The translations under genes were made by a program, and so were the position numbers. From positions 1 to 64,000 of the forward strand of contig JAFGOZ010000221.1 of the NCBI GenBank assembly GCA_016926235.1: a stretch of DNA of 64,000 nt. The letters are read 5' to 3'. The DNA comes from Bacteroidales bacterium (GTDB taxonomy: Bacteria; Bacteroidota; Bacteroidia; Bacteroidales; UBA10428). Numbering within the stretch: position 1 is the first letter of the stretch; every line of letters begins with the position of its first letter. Under the pieces are notes generated by a model, which worked only from the letters and a program-made list of their open reading frames with translations, searched no databases and was not told where the DNA came from. Shown in pieces: positions 54,986 through 63,674 of the stretch.

Positions 54986-56527
54986 ATGAAACCCATTAGA
55001 GAACAAATAAAGAATCGTCCCTGGCTGGGATGGGCACTGTTTTTTATTACAGTAATAATCGTGTTTTGCCTGGGATTATTAGCTTCATCCATTATGGAGC
55101 GAAGGACTGAAGCAGTATTTGCTTATACTCCCCAGGTGGAGTTCTCATCATTCGAACCACGCAATGAGATCTGGGGTAAAAATTTTCCGCGGGAATATCA
55201 ATCTTATGAGCGCACCGCTGATACAAATTTCAGAAGTAAATACAATGGTTCGGCCATGATCGATATGCTTGAAGTTGATCCTCGCCTGGTTGTATTATGG
55301 GCAGGTTATGGATTTTCCAAAGATTATAATCAGGGAAGAGGGCATCATTATGCTGTAATTGATATTTGGAATACTTTACGAACAGGGGCTCCTATTGATG
55401 GAAAAACCAGCCCGATGCCCAATACATGCTGGACATGTAAGAGCCCTGATGTTCCCCGATTGATGAACAAACTCATTGAAGAAAAAGGTGATTTTACAGC
55501 AGGAGTGGCAGCTTTTTACCAGGGGACATGGGAAACAAAAGGATCGGAGATCGTAAATCCAATTGGTTGTGCCGATTGTCATGATGCGGCTACTATGAAT
55601 TTACATATATCAAGGCCCGCGCTTATTGAAGCTTTTGATCGTACAGGCCAGGATATAACAAAGGTATCACACCAGGAGATGAGGTCTTTAGTTTGTGCCC
55701 AATGCCATGTGGAATACTACTTCGATAAACATAAGGCAGAAAACACTCAATATTTGGTTTTCCCTTGGGACAATGGGCTTTTTGCAGAAGCAATGGAAGA
55801 ATACTATGATAAGATTGAGTTTTCTGACTGGACGCACGCGTTGAGCAAAGCACCTATGATTAAAGCCCAGCATCCGGGCTATGAAGTTTATCTTACCGGG
55901 ACTCATGCCAGTCGCGGTGTTTCCTGTGCCGATTGTCATATGCCTTACATGAGTGAAGGTGGACAGAAATTCACAGATCATCATATCCAAAGTCCGCTTA
56001 ACAATGTTGCAAACTCATGCCAGGTATGTCACAGGGAAGAAACGGATAAACTTATCAAGGATGTGTACTCCCGCCAGGATAAAATAATTCAAAACCGTGA
56101 TAAACTTGAAGAGTTGTTGGTAAGAGCCCATGTTGAGGCAAAATATGCCTGGGAATATGGTGCTACTGAAAATCAAATGGAAGACATACTTAAAGACATA
56201 AGACATGCTCAATGGCGCTGGGATTATGCTGCAGCCAGCCATGGTGGTTCATTTCATTCCCCTGTTGAGATTAGCCGTAATATCTCAACAGGTATTGTGC
56301 TTGCCCAGGATGCACGCATAAAACTTGCCCGGCTTCTGGCATCTTTAGGCCATAACGAAGAGGTTGCCTACCCGGATATTTCAACAAAAGCCAAAGCGCA
56401 AGTCTTTGTAGGTCTTGACGAACCGGCCTTGCAAGCAGAAAAAGACAAATTTGTGTCAGAAGTGATCCCTGAATGGCTTACAAAGGCAAAGGAGAGGGAA
56501 GCTGGTTATAAAGTGATAAATCACTAA
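54986..56527 (+). CDS. nrfA: Cytochrome c nitrite reductase catalytic subunit NrfA
   Basis: 513 residues with an N-terminal signal/anchor helix (about 15-35). The catalytic haem site has the diagnostic Lys-type motif CWTCK (148-152), and four ordinary haem sites follow: CADCH (195-199), CAQCH (237-241), CADCH (314-318) and CQVCH (345-349). The active-site/calcium region QCHVEYYF and KAQHPGYE are conserved. It reduces nitrite to ammonium with six electrons from NrfH in the periplasm. The downstream ResB/CcsA genes provide haem attachment. Confidence 0.97.
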   Translation: MKPIREQIKNRPWLGWALFFITVIIVFCLGLLASSIMERRTEAVFAYTPQVEFSSFEPRNEIWGKNFPREYQSYERTADTNFRSKYNGSAMIDMLEVDPRLVVLWAGYGFSKDYNQGRGHHYAVIDIWNTLRTGAPIDGKTSPMPNTCWTCKSPDVPRLMNKLIEEKGDFTAGVAAFYQGTWETKGSEIVNPIGCADCHDAATMNLHISRPALIEAFDRTGQDITKVSHQEMRSLVCAQCHVEYYFDKHKAENTQYLVFPWDNGLFAEAMEEYYDKIEFSDWTHALSKAPMIKAQHPGYEVYLTGTHASRGVSCADCHMPYMSEGGQKFTDHHIQSPLNNVANSCQVCHREETDKLIKDVYSRQDKIIQNRDKLEELLVRAHVEAKYAWEYGATENQMEDILKDIRHAQWRWDYAAASHGGSFHSPVEISRNISTGIVLAQDARIKLARLLASLGHNEEVAYPDISTKAKAQVFVGLDEPALQAEKDKFVSEVIPEWLTKAKEREAGYKVINH

Positions 56528-56565
56528 CATCATACTTCATAATGCTTAATCTTGTATAAAGAGGA

Positions 56566-57762
56566 ATGGATAAAAAAAAGAAGCATATTTGGCAATCGCC
56601 CTGGGGATATATTGAAAGCTTTTTGATAGCAGGGAGTATACTGATTATTGGTTGGGGGATAGACCTGATAACGCATACTCCTGTGCCTTTAATGCATTTT
56701 CCTGTTAATATTATTGCTTTTTTTACACTAATATTGGTAATGGGTTTACTATTCCGGGTATCAACGAAAATTAAGGGATTTAAATGGTTTTTTAGTGTGC
56801 CGGCTTCTTTAAGTGCTATTGTTTTATTTGCTGTTCTATCGCTAATTATTGCTTTGGTTCCTCAAACCCGCGATTTTTCAACTCCCTTGAGAAGCGTTAC
56901 CAGTGGATGGGCATATTTTTTATCTTATCTATATCTCCTTCTGACATTAGGTGTTACATGGATAAAAAAAACAGTTGAGTATAAAACGACTTCGATTGGT
57001 TTTATCCTGAATCATCTTGGACTTTGGCTTGCATTGGCAGCTGCAGCCATTGGAGCAGGGGACAGGCAAAAACTTACCATGTATCTCAAAGAAACGGAAA
57101 CCGTTTGGTATGCATTTAATGAAAAAGGGGAGTCTTTTGAATTACCATTTGCTGTTGAATTGAATGATTTTCAACTTGAGGAATATACGCCCAAAATAGC
57201 GATAATTGATAATCAGACGGGAGAGTTTATTAAGAAGGCAGGTAAACCTTTAATTACAGACTTTGTAGTAAATGACGAGATGGTATTTGGCGATTATACC
57301 TTTATAGTTAAAGAATATTATCCCTTATCATGGGAAATGGGGAATGTATATCAGCCGGTAAATACAATTGGAGCAACTCCTTCAGCGGGTATTCTTTTAA
57401 CAGATTATGATACCCTTCAATGGATTAGTAGTGGTAGTTTTATGCAAAACCCGAGGATACTTAATTTAACTGATGATCATTCACTTATAATGCTAAAGCC
57501 GGAACCATCGCGTTATATATCAAAAGTGACATTGTATGAAAAGGATGGAGTAGTTACAAAAAACACAATTGAAGTAAACAAACCATTAAAAATCGGAGGA
57601 TGGAAAGTATACCAGGTTAGTTATGACGATAATATGGGGCGGTGGTCTGAAACAAGCACTGTAGAATTGATTAATGATCCCTGGCTTAGAATTGTATATG
57701 CGGGGTGTATCCTTATGGTGTTGGGGGCTGCATACCTTATTTATAACGGTAAAAAAAGATAA
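56566..57762 (+). CDS. ResB/Ccs1-like cytochrome c biogenesis protein
   Basis: 398 residues with about four membrane helices in the first 170 residues and one near the C-terminus, enclosing a soluble periplasmic domain of about 200 residues. This is the ResB (Ccs1/CcsB) layout of system II cytochrome c maturation, where it forms the haem-delivery and ligation complex with CcsA. It lies between nrfA and ccsA with gaps of 38 and 6 bp, so the transcript provides both the cytochromes and their maturation factors. Confidence 0.88.
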   Translation: MDKKKKHIWQSPWGYIESFLIAGSILIIGWGIDLITHTPVPLMHFPVNIIAFFTLILVMGLLFRVSTKIKGFKWFFSVPASLSAIVLFAVLSLIIALVPQTRDFSTPLRSVTSGWAYFLSYLYLLLTLGVTWIKKTVEYKTTSIGFILNHLGLWLALAAAAIGAGDRQKLTMYLKETETVWYAFNEKGESFELPFAVELNDFQLEEYTPKIAIIDNQTGEFIKKAGKPLITDFVVNDEMVFGDYTFIVKEYYPLSWEMGNVYQPVNTIGATPSAGILLTDYDTLQWISSGSFMQNPRILNLTDDHSLIMLKPEPSRYISKVTLYEKDGVVTKNTIEVNKPLKIGGWKVYQVSYDDNMGRWSETSTVELINDPWLRIVYAGCILMVLGAAYLIYNGKKR

Positions 57763-57768
57763 TAGAGC

Positions 57769-58572
57769 ATGTGGTATCATTTTGAAATATTTGCACTTGT
57801 CACTCTCATCCTGTGGGTTACAGGGGTGGTATTGACCTTTGTCTCTTTTTTTGTGTCAGGAAAATGGATCGACTGGTTAATAGTGGTGGTTTCAGGCCTT
57901 GGGATTGCAACCCTTTTGTTGTTCATTATTATACTTTGGATGAAATTAGAGCGTCCTCCTATGCGGACGTTGGGAGAAACCCGCCTATGGTATTCTTTCT
58001 TTATAGCCATCATAGGCCTTATTGTATATCGCAAGTGGAGGTTCAACTGGTTACTGGCTTATTGTTTAATGCTCGCGCTGGTATTTCTCCTGCTCAATTA
58101 TTTAAACCCTGATATTCATAATAAAGCGCTGATGCCGGCTTTACAAAGTATATGGTTTGTACCGCACGTAATTGTATATATGGTATCATACGCAATTCTT
58201 GCAGTTTCTTCCATTATCGGGTTTAAAGGTATTTATGAATTCTGGAGAAAGAGATTTTCAGAAGATACTCTAAAGTTAGGGGATAATCTGGTATATATTG
58301 GTTTTGGATTTTTAACCATGGGACTGGTATTTGGTGCTTTATGGGCCAAAGAAGCCTGGGGGCATTACTGGACGTGGGACCCAAAGGAAACATGGGCTTT
58401 TCTTACATGGATTGTTTATTTGTTTTATATTCATTACCGGTATAACAGGCCAAAGATGTACAAGACACATACTATTATAATTGCCCTTGCATTTATCGTC
58501 CTTTTAATTTGCTGGTTTGGAATAAATTACCTGCCATCGGCACAGAATAGCGTTCATGTATATTCCAATTAA
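57769..58572 (+). CDS. ccsA: CcsA-type cytochrome c biogenesis protein
   Basis: 267 residues with about eight membrane helices and the haem-handling WWD-type motif AWGHYWTWDPKETWAF near residue 203. The conserved His in VPHVIVYM and the C-terminal one flank the site, as in CcsA/CcmC/CcmF proteins. It presents haem to apocytochromes together with the ResB-like partner encoded upstream. The next gene begins at its stop codon. Five-haem NrfA with a CxxCK site often needs special ligation help, which a dedicated ResB/CcsA pair could give. Confidence 0.9.
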   Translation: MWYHFEIFALVTLILWVTGVVLTFVSFFVSGKWIDWLIVVVSGLGIATLLLFIIILWMKLERPPMRTLGETRLWYSFFIAIIGLIVYRKWRFNWLLAYCLMLALVFLLLNYLNPDIHNKALMPALQSIWFVPHVIVYMVSYAILAVSSIIGFKGIYEFWRKRFSEDTLKLGDNLVYIGFGFLTMGLVFGALWAKEAWGHYWTWDPKETWAFLTWIVYLFYIHYRYNRPKMYKTHTIIIALAFIVLLICWFGINYLPSAQNSVHVYSN

Positions 58573-58573
58573 A

Positions 58574-59551
58574 ATGAGGTCATTACATAAATTAAAACTC
58601 CCTTTTTCTGTATTTGCTTTTATAGTTATTATGTTGTCAATAGTTCAATGGAAAGTAGAACGCCCCATGATTCTTCTTGAACGTTTTATTCCGGGTGGAG
58701 GATGGATCGAAATACCTTTCATTGCCTTTTATGGAGCTCTTATTGCATACAAAATGCAGGATCCTGCAAAAGTTCAGAAATGGCGAATTATTGCCTGGAC
58801 TATTTTTTCATTCTTTTTTTTCTCTCAATTGATTATTGGACTTTTGGGTTACTCAAAATTTCTAATGACAGGCAAATTGCACCTGCCTGTACCCATGATG
58901 ATAGTGGCAGGGCCTGTTTACAGGGAGCAAATTTCATTTATGACGATTTTATTCTTAAGTACGATAGTTCTTACCGGTCCTGCATGGTGTAGCCAGTTGT
59001 GTTATTTTGGGGCTATAGACGGACTTTTAGCAAAGGGAAAAACCAGTAAACAACCTGTCAGGCAAAAATGGAGAATAAAATCCATAATCCTTCTCCTGGT
59101 TATATTTGTTGCTTTGCTTCTTAAATGGATAAAAGTTCCAACCCTCTATGCAGCTTGTATTGCCGGAGGATTTGGTATAATTGGACTAAGCCTTATTTTA
59201 TTTATTTCACGCAAAACCGGTAAAATGGTGCATTGCACTGCTTATTGTCCCATTGGAACAATTGTAAATTTTCTACGTTTTATCAATCCATTCAGGATGT
59301 ATATTGACGAAAATTGTAATGTCTGCATGAAATGTTCAGCTTTCTGTAAGTATGATGCGTTAAATCTGAATGATATTCAAAAGTCTAAGCCGGGATTAAC
59401 CTGTACTTTGTGTGGTGACTGTGTGGCTTCGTGTCACTCCAAATCGATCAGGTATAAATTTTTTGGTGTTTCGCCCCAAACTGCAAGGCGACTTTACCTT
59501 TTTTTGGTTATCTCATTTCATGCTGTTTTTCTCGCTTTGGCACGTATTTAA
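58574..59551 (+). CDS. NapH/NosR-like membrane 4Fe-4S protein
   Basis: About 325 residues from ATG 58574; an alternative ATG at 58556 overlaps ccsA. Five or so membrane helices flank two cytoplasmic Cys pairs (CSQLCYFGAID and CTAYCPIGTI), followed by a 2[4Fe-4S] ferredoxin domain (CNVCMKCSAFC and CTLCGDCVASC). This is the Fer4_5 family that includes NapH, NosR and CcoG, which move electrons across the inner membrane or help assemble oxidoreductases. It ends the nrf run. Whether it feeds NrfHA or the haem machinery is unknown. Confidence 0.85.
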   Translation: MRSLHKLKLPFSVFAFIVIMLSIVQWKVERPMILLERFIPGGGWIEIPFIAFYGALIAYKMQDPAKVQKWRIIAWTIFSFFFFSQLIIGLLGYSKFLMTGKLHLPVPMMIVAGPVYREQISFMTILFLSTIVLTGPAWCSQLCYFGAIDGLLAKGKTSKQPVRQKWRIKSIILLLVIFVALLLKWIKVPTLYAACIAGGFGIIGLSLILFISRKTGKMVHCTAYCPIGTIVNFLRFINPFRMYIDENCNVCMKCSAFCKYDALNLNDIQKSKPGLTCTLCGDCVASCHSKSIRYKFFGVSPQTARRLYLFLVISFHAVFLALARI

Positions 59552-59692
59552 TGAAACAATGGTTGAATTTTAAGGAAGTTTTCATGTATTGAATTCAACA
59601 ATTCATACTGATTCTATGTTTTAATTTAAACAGAATTTTGTATTTTGCTTGCAAATTTATGATTTACTAATTAATACTATAAATAATTTACC

Positions 59693-60175
59693 ATGAAGAA
59701 GATACTAATTGTTGATGATAGTCAGGATATGAGAGATTCATTGCAAGCCATCCTTGAAGAAAATGGTTTTGAGACAATTACCGCTTATAACAGCGAAAGC
59801 GCTTTAAAAGGATTGGCGGAAGGCAAACCCGATCTGATTCTTATGGACGTGATGATGGACAGCGAACAGGAAGGATTTGAAATTGTAAATGAATTAAAGA
59901 GTAAAAAGGAATATAGCGATATTCCTGTTATAATTGTTTCTGGTATTGAAGTGTTTACATGTTCTCAGGCTGCTGCAGAAATTGCCATTGAGATGAGAAA
60001 AGAATTTGAATACCATAATATGAATGTGATTGTGCTCAAAGATGCACTGGGTAACACAGGCATTGATTATATATCTGAACAGAATGGTAAAAGCATATTT
60101 TTAAATGTAAAAGGATTTCATGCTAAACCGGTAGTTCCTGAGCGACTGATTGACCTGATAAATAAATTCATTTAA
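59693..60175 (+). CDS. Single-domain response regulator with an insertion
   Basis: 160 residues. Receiver features are DD (8-9), phospho-Asp52 in ILMDVMM, Ser83 in IIVSG and Lys145 in HAKP. Between Ser83 and Lys145 a normal receiver has about 20 residues; here there are about 60, including Cys90, so an insertion of about 40 residues sits between beta-4 and beta-5. It has no output domain. The kinase gene follows after 2 bp and is surely its partner. Confidence 0.85.
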   Translation: MKKILIVDDSQDMRDSLQAILEENGFETITAYNSESALKGLAEGKPDLILMDVMMDSEQEGFEIVNELKSKKEYSDIPVIIVSGIEVFTCSQAAAEIAIEMRKEFEYHNMNVIVLKDALGNTGIDYISEQNGKSIFLNVKGFHAKPVVPERLIDLINKFI

Positions 60176-60177
60176 TA

Positions 60178-61515
60178 GTGTTTAAAAAAGGGCAGAGGGG
60201 GGTAGAATGGCTTATAAATCTGAGGTGGATAGCTGTTGTTGGGGTTCTCCTGGTAACATTCATCTCAGATAAATTTCTCAATATCAATGTTGAGCATGCT
60301 GCACTTTATCTTATAGCTATACCCCTTGTAGCCTTAAACTTTGTTTATATTTTCTTAATACGCAGGATCAGGGCAAATCCATTAAGTAAACCTTTTGCTG
60401 TCAATTATCTTATCAATATCCAGATTATTCTGGATATTATTTTGCTTACCATCTTTCTCCATTTTTCCGGTGGAGTGGAGAATCCATTTATCATTTACTA
60501 TATTTTCCATATGATAATAGCTAGTATTCTATTATCGAAAAAGAACAGTTATTTTATTACTACGTTCATTCTCGGCACAGTTGGTTTAATGGTATTCCTG
60601 GAGTATTTTGAAATATTAAGACATTATCCGCTACATGGTTTTGTGGATGGGAATTTTTATCAAAACCCTAAATATTTAATTGGTACGGGCTTTATATTTG
60701 TTACCACTTCTTATTTAGTGGTTTATATGACTAATACAGTTACCGAAAAACTTAAGCAGCGGGAAGAAGCATATAAAAATGCCAATATCCAATTGAAAGA
60801 AAAAGATAAGATAAAGAATGAATATGTTTTTCAGGTGACGCATGATATCAAAGGGCATATATCTACTATTAAAAATCTTTTAGATGCTGCCAGCGTATTG
60901 AAAAACGACGAAAAGAAAACAGAATTTATACGAAGAGGTATTGACCGTACAACAAAACTTGCTGATTTTGTTAATGAATTATTGCGGATTACGAAGCTAA
61001 GATTGAATCATAAACTGGAGATGGCTCATTTTCCAATTCGGGAGATAATTCATGAAGTTGAGGCAAATTTTAAGCTGGAGGCTGAAAAAAAGAATATTCA
61101 TTTCAAGGTGCAATTAGACGCAAATGCCGGAGAAGTATTCGGGAATAAGTTTTTACTTGAAGAAGCCGTTTCTAACATAGTGCAAAATGCCATAAAATAT
61201 ACATCTGACGGTGGCAATGTTGAGTTGAGTTGTTACCGGGTGGATAATGTGGTGGGTATTGAGGTATCAGATACAGGAGTTGGTATCCCTGAAGATCAAT
61301 TAACAATGGTATTTAATGAATTCTTCAGGGCCGACAACGTAAAGAAAATGGAAAAAGATAGCAGCGGTTTGGGATTGGCTCTTGTTCGAAAGATCATTCA
61401 AAAGCACGAAGGTGAAATAAAATTGGACAGTAAACTTGGGGAAGGTACAAGGATCGCTCTACTAATTCCTTCGTTTGATCCACATAAACACCATGAGGGT
61501 GTAAATCTTAAATAA
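60178..61515 (+). CDS. RegB-like histidine kinase with a GGxxNPF quinone motif
   Basis: 445 residues, starting at GTG. The first 200 residues hold about six membrane helices, with GGVENPF (98-104) at a helix end. GGxxNPF is the ubiquinone-binding signature of the RegB/PrrB redox sensors. A coiled linker, His222 (VTHDIKGHIS) and an ATPase domain (NAIKYTSDG, DTGVGIP, GLGLALVR) follow. The redox-active Cys of RegB was not seen. Placed after the nitrite-respiration genes, it probably senses the quinone pool. Only 2 bp separate it from the response regulator gene. Confidence 0.88.
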   Translation: MFKKGQRGVEWLINLRWIAVVGVLLVTFISDKFLNINVEHAALYLIAIPLVALNFVYIFLIRRIRANPLSKPFAVNYLINIQIILDIILLTIFLHFSGGVENPFIIYYIFHMIIASILLSKKNSYFITTFILGTVGLMVFLEYFEILRHYPLHGFVDGNFYQNPKYLIGTGFIFVTTSYLVVYMTNTVTEKLKQREEAYKNANIQLKEKDKIKNEYVFQVTHDIKGHISTIKNLLDAASVLKNDEKKTEFIRRGIDRTTKLADFVNELLRITKLRLNHKLEMAHFPIREIIHEVEANFKLEAEKKNIHFKVQLDANAGEVFGNKFLLEEAVSNIVQNAIKYTSDGGNVELSCYRVDNVVGIEVSDTGVGIPEDQLTMVFNEFFRADNVKKMEKDSSGLGLALVRKIIQKHEGEIKLDSKLGEGTRIALLIPSFDPHKHHEGVNLK

Positions 61516-61658
61516 GCACGGTTTTACTGGATTTTTTCTTTTATTTTCCTTAAATTTATAGGATATTACTGGCTTTGTTGGTAAACATATAACTGAGAAA
61601 TTATTTTGAGACAATACGTTCATGGATTTCAATATCTATTGTGTAAAACTTAAAAAAT

Positions 61659-62543
61659 ATGCATATGGTAACAGAAGTCTCCCAACCAAAGAAAAGGAAC
61701 ACCCTGATTATTATTCTTGTTTTAATAATTGCTTTACTGGTTACTTTTAATTTTTCGCAATTTATTAATAAAAACAGAATAAAGATATCCAGGCAGGAAC
61801 TCATGGAAAATCATGCAAAGACCATGACAGAGCTGGAAGCTGCAAGAAGCGAGTTTTATAAGTATATGGGTATTAATGATCAGTTGGATGCTGTGATAAA
61901 AAAGGCCAACATAGATATTGAAGAAAAAGAGCAACAAATTTGGCAATTGGCAAGCGAGAATAAGTTAAAAGATGCCGAAAACAAAAAATTGATTTTTGAA
62001 TTGGATTCCATCAAAGAGGAATATTTACATATCATCGACTCTCTTTTAATACAACAGCATGGTAATGAGGCGTTAAACAGTCGCATAAAAGAACTGGAAG
62101 CAGTGGTGACAAACTTGAATAAAAAGCTGGGTAATGCTGAAAGACTTACCCTGGAAAATATTGAAATTGAAGCAATGAAAGATGGTTTGGGAGGCAGATA
62201 TCAAAAAACTGCCATGGCAAAAAAAACAGCCGCTTTTTCCATTTGTTTTGATGTGATGGCTAATAATACTGCACCATCGGGCAATACTAAATTATATGTA
62301 AGGATCATTTCGCCTGATGCAGAGGTTATCGTAAACAGTGAAAAGGGTTCTGGAACCTTTATTCATCCTGAACACAAAATAGAAGTATCATATAGTTTTA
62401 CAGATGAATTTGACTACAATAATAAGTCAATGCATATTTGCACTGAGTGGGGAAATGAATCAAACTATAAACCTGGATTATACATTGCAGAATTGTATGC
62501 AAATAATAATAAAATAGGCTTTTCTACTTTTACATTAAAATAA
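61659..62543 (+). CDS. Unknown membrane-anchored coiled-coil protein
   Basis: 294 residues. A single membrane helix (about 16-32) is followed by a long coiled coil (about 45-175, many heptads with Glu/Leu/Lys) and a C-terminal beta domain of about 110 residues beginning KKTAAFSICFDVMANN and ending GLYIAELYANNNKIGFSTFTL. I recognise no named family for the tail; its final part resembles a beta-sandwich. The protein probably reaches into the periplasm. It stands 143 bp after the redox kinase gene and may not share a transcript. Confidence 0.65.
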   Translation: MHMVTEVSQPKKRNTLIIILVLIIALLVTFNFSQFINKNRIKISRQELMENHAKTMTELEAARSEFYKYMGINDQLDAVIKKANIDIEEKEQQIWQLASENKLKDAENKKLIFELDSIKEEYLHIIDSLLIQQHGNEALNSRIKELEAVVTNLNKKLGNAERLTLENIEIEAMKDGLGGRYQKTAMAKKTAAFSICFDVMANNTAPSGNTKLYVRIISPDAEVIVNSEKGSGTFIHPEHKIEVSYSFTDEFDYNNKSMHICTEWGNESNYKPGLYIAELYANNNKIGFSTFTLK

Positions 62544-62583
62544 GTATGCCAATGCATTAATCTCTTAACAAAGGATTATTGTT

Positions 62584-63672
62584 TTGATTTTAAAGTATAA
62601 ACATCAGATCGACCGACTTATAAAATCTACAAAGCAAGTTTTTGAAGATTGTTGCCTGGGAAACGGGGCAATAGTGGCAGCTAACTCTTCCAATCCGGAT
62701 TATCCCTCGGAAGCAAAGAACTATCAATTTGTCTGGCCGCGTGATGGCAGTTACATTTGCCTGGCGGCTAATCTTCTCTCAATGGATATTGAAGTTAATT
62801 TTTTTAACTGGTGTTCAAAAGCTGAAGGCTGGGCCAGGACAGGTCTGTTCTTTGAAAAGTATTATATAAACGGGCGTAAAGCTGCTTTGAGCTTTCAACC
62901 CGATCAAACAGGAATATTTCTATATGTATTAGGCGAGTTTTTGAAAAAAAAGAATTATGATCATTACATCCGCAAGCAGCTGGAATATATTCTAAAAAAT
63001 ACTGCTGATGGGCTTTGTAAATTATGGAACGGGAAACATCTTACGCGGGTTAGTCAGGACCTTTGGGAGGAACGATTATGCTTCCCTGACCTGGAGGAGA
63101 ATTTTACATACTCTATTGCGGCCTGCAGTGCAGGACTGTTTTGTGCTTATGAGATATTAAATAATGAGAGATGGCTGGATGTTGCCGGTGAGATGCAAAA
63201 GTCTTTGATCAGGACTACCCATCCTTATTTTATAAGATCTTACGGAAAACATAGAGATGAAAGGGTTGATGCTTCATTGCTGGGATTGGTATGGCCTTAC
63301 AGTATGGTTACGCCTGATGATGAGAAGATGATAAATACAGTAAAGCAAATTGAGAATTTACTTGTAAAAGGGAATGGTCTGTTCCGTTATGAGCATGATG
63401 AATATGATGGCTGGATGTATAAAAAAAATATTCATCGCAGGAAGGGTGCCGGCTATTGGCCATTACTCAATTTTTGGATGAGTATTTATTATCATGATCT
63501 TGGCAATAATGTGAAAGCTGAGGAATATTTTTTTAAAGTATTGGATGACCTCAAAGATAGTACTATACCTGAACAGATTTTTTTAAATGAATATCAGGTG
63601 GCGGTAAAACCACTTGCATGGAGTCATGCAATGTTTGTTATTGCCTCCTATAGATTGGGATATCTGACTTGA
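62584..63672 (+). CDS. Glycoside hydrolase family 15-like protein, catalytic domain only
   Basis: 362 residues. The conserved FVWPRDGSYICLAANLL (about 49-65) and the later GLVWPYSM and GAGYWPLLNFWMSIYYHD mark the (alpha/alpha)6 barrel of glucoamylase-like GH15 enzymes. Most bacterial members are about 600 residues with an N-terminal beta domain, which is missing here. No upstream frame supplies it, and the start is a TTG. It may act on small alpha-glucosides such as trehalose. The convergent trehalose-phosphatase gene supports a trehalose or glycogen context. Confidence 0.75.
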   Translation: MILKYKHQIDRLIKSTKQVFEDCCLGNGAIVAANSSNPDYPSEAKNYQFVWPRDGSYICLAANLLSMDIEVNFFNWCSKAEGWARTGLFFEKYYINGRKAALSFQPDQTGIFLYVLGEFLKKKNYDHYIRKQLEYILKNTADGLCKLWNGKHLTRVSQDLWEERLCFPDLEENFTYSIAACSAGLFCAYEILNNERWLDVAGEMQKSLIRTTHPYFIRSYGKHRDERVDASLLGLVWPYSMVTPDDEKMINTVKQIENLLVKGNGLFRYEHDEYDGWMYKKNIHRRKGAGYWPLLNFWMSIYYHDLGNNVKAEEYFFKVLDDLKDSTIPEQIFLNEYQVAVKPLAWSHAMFVIASYRLGYLT

Positions 63673-63674
63673 AA

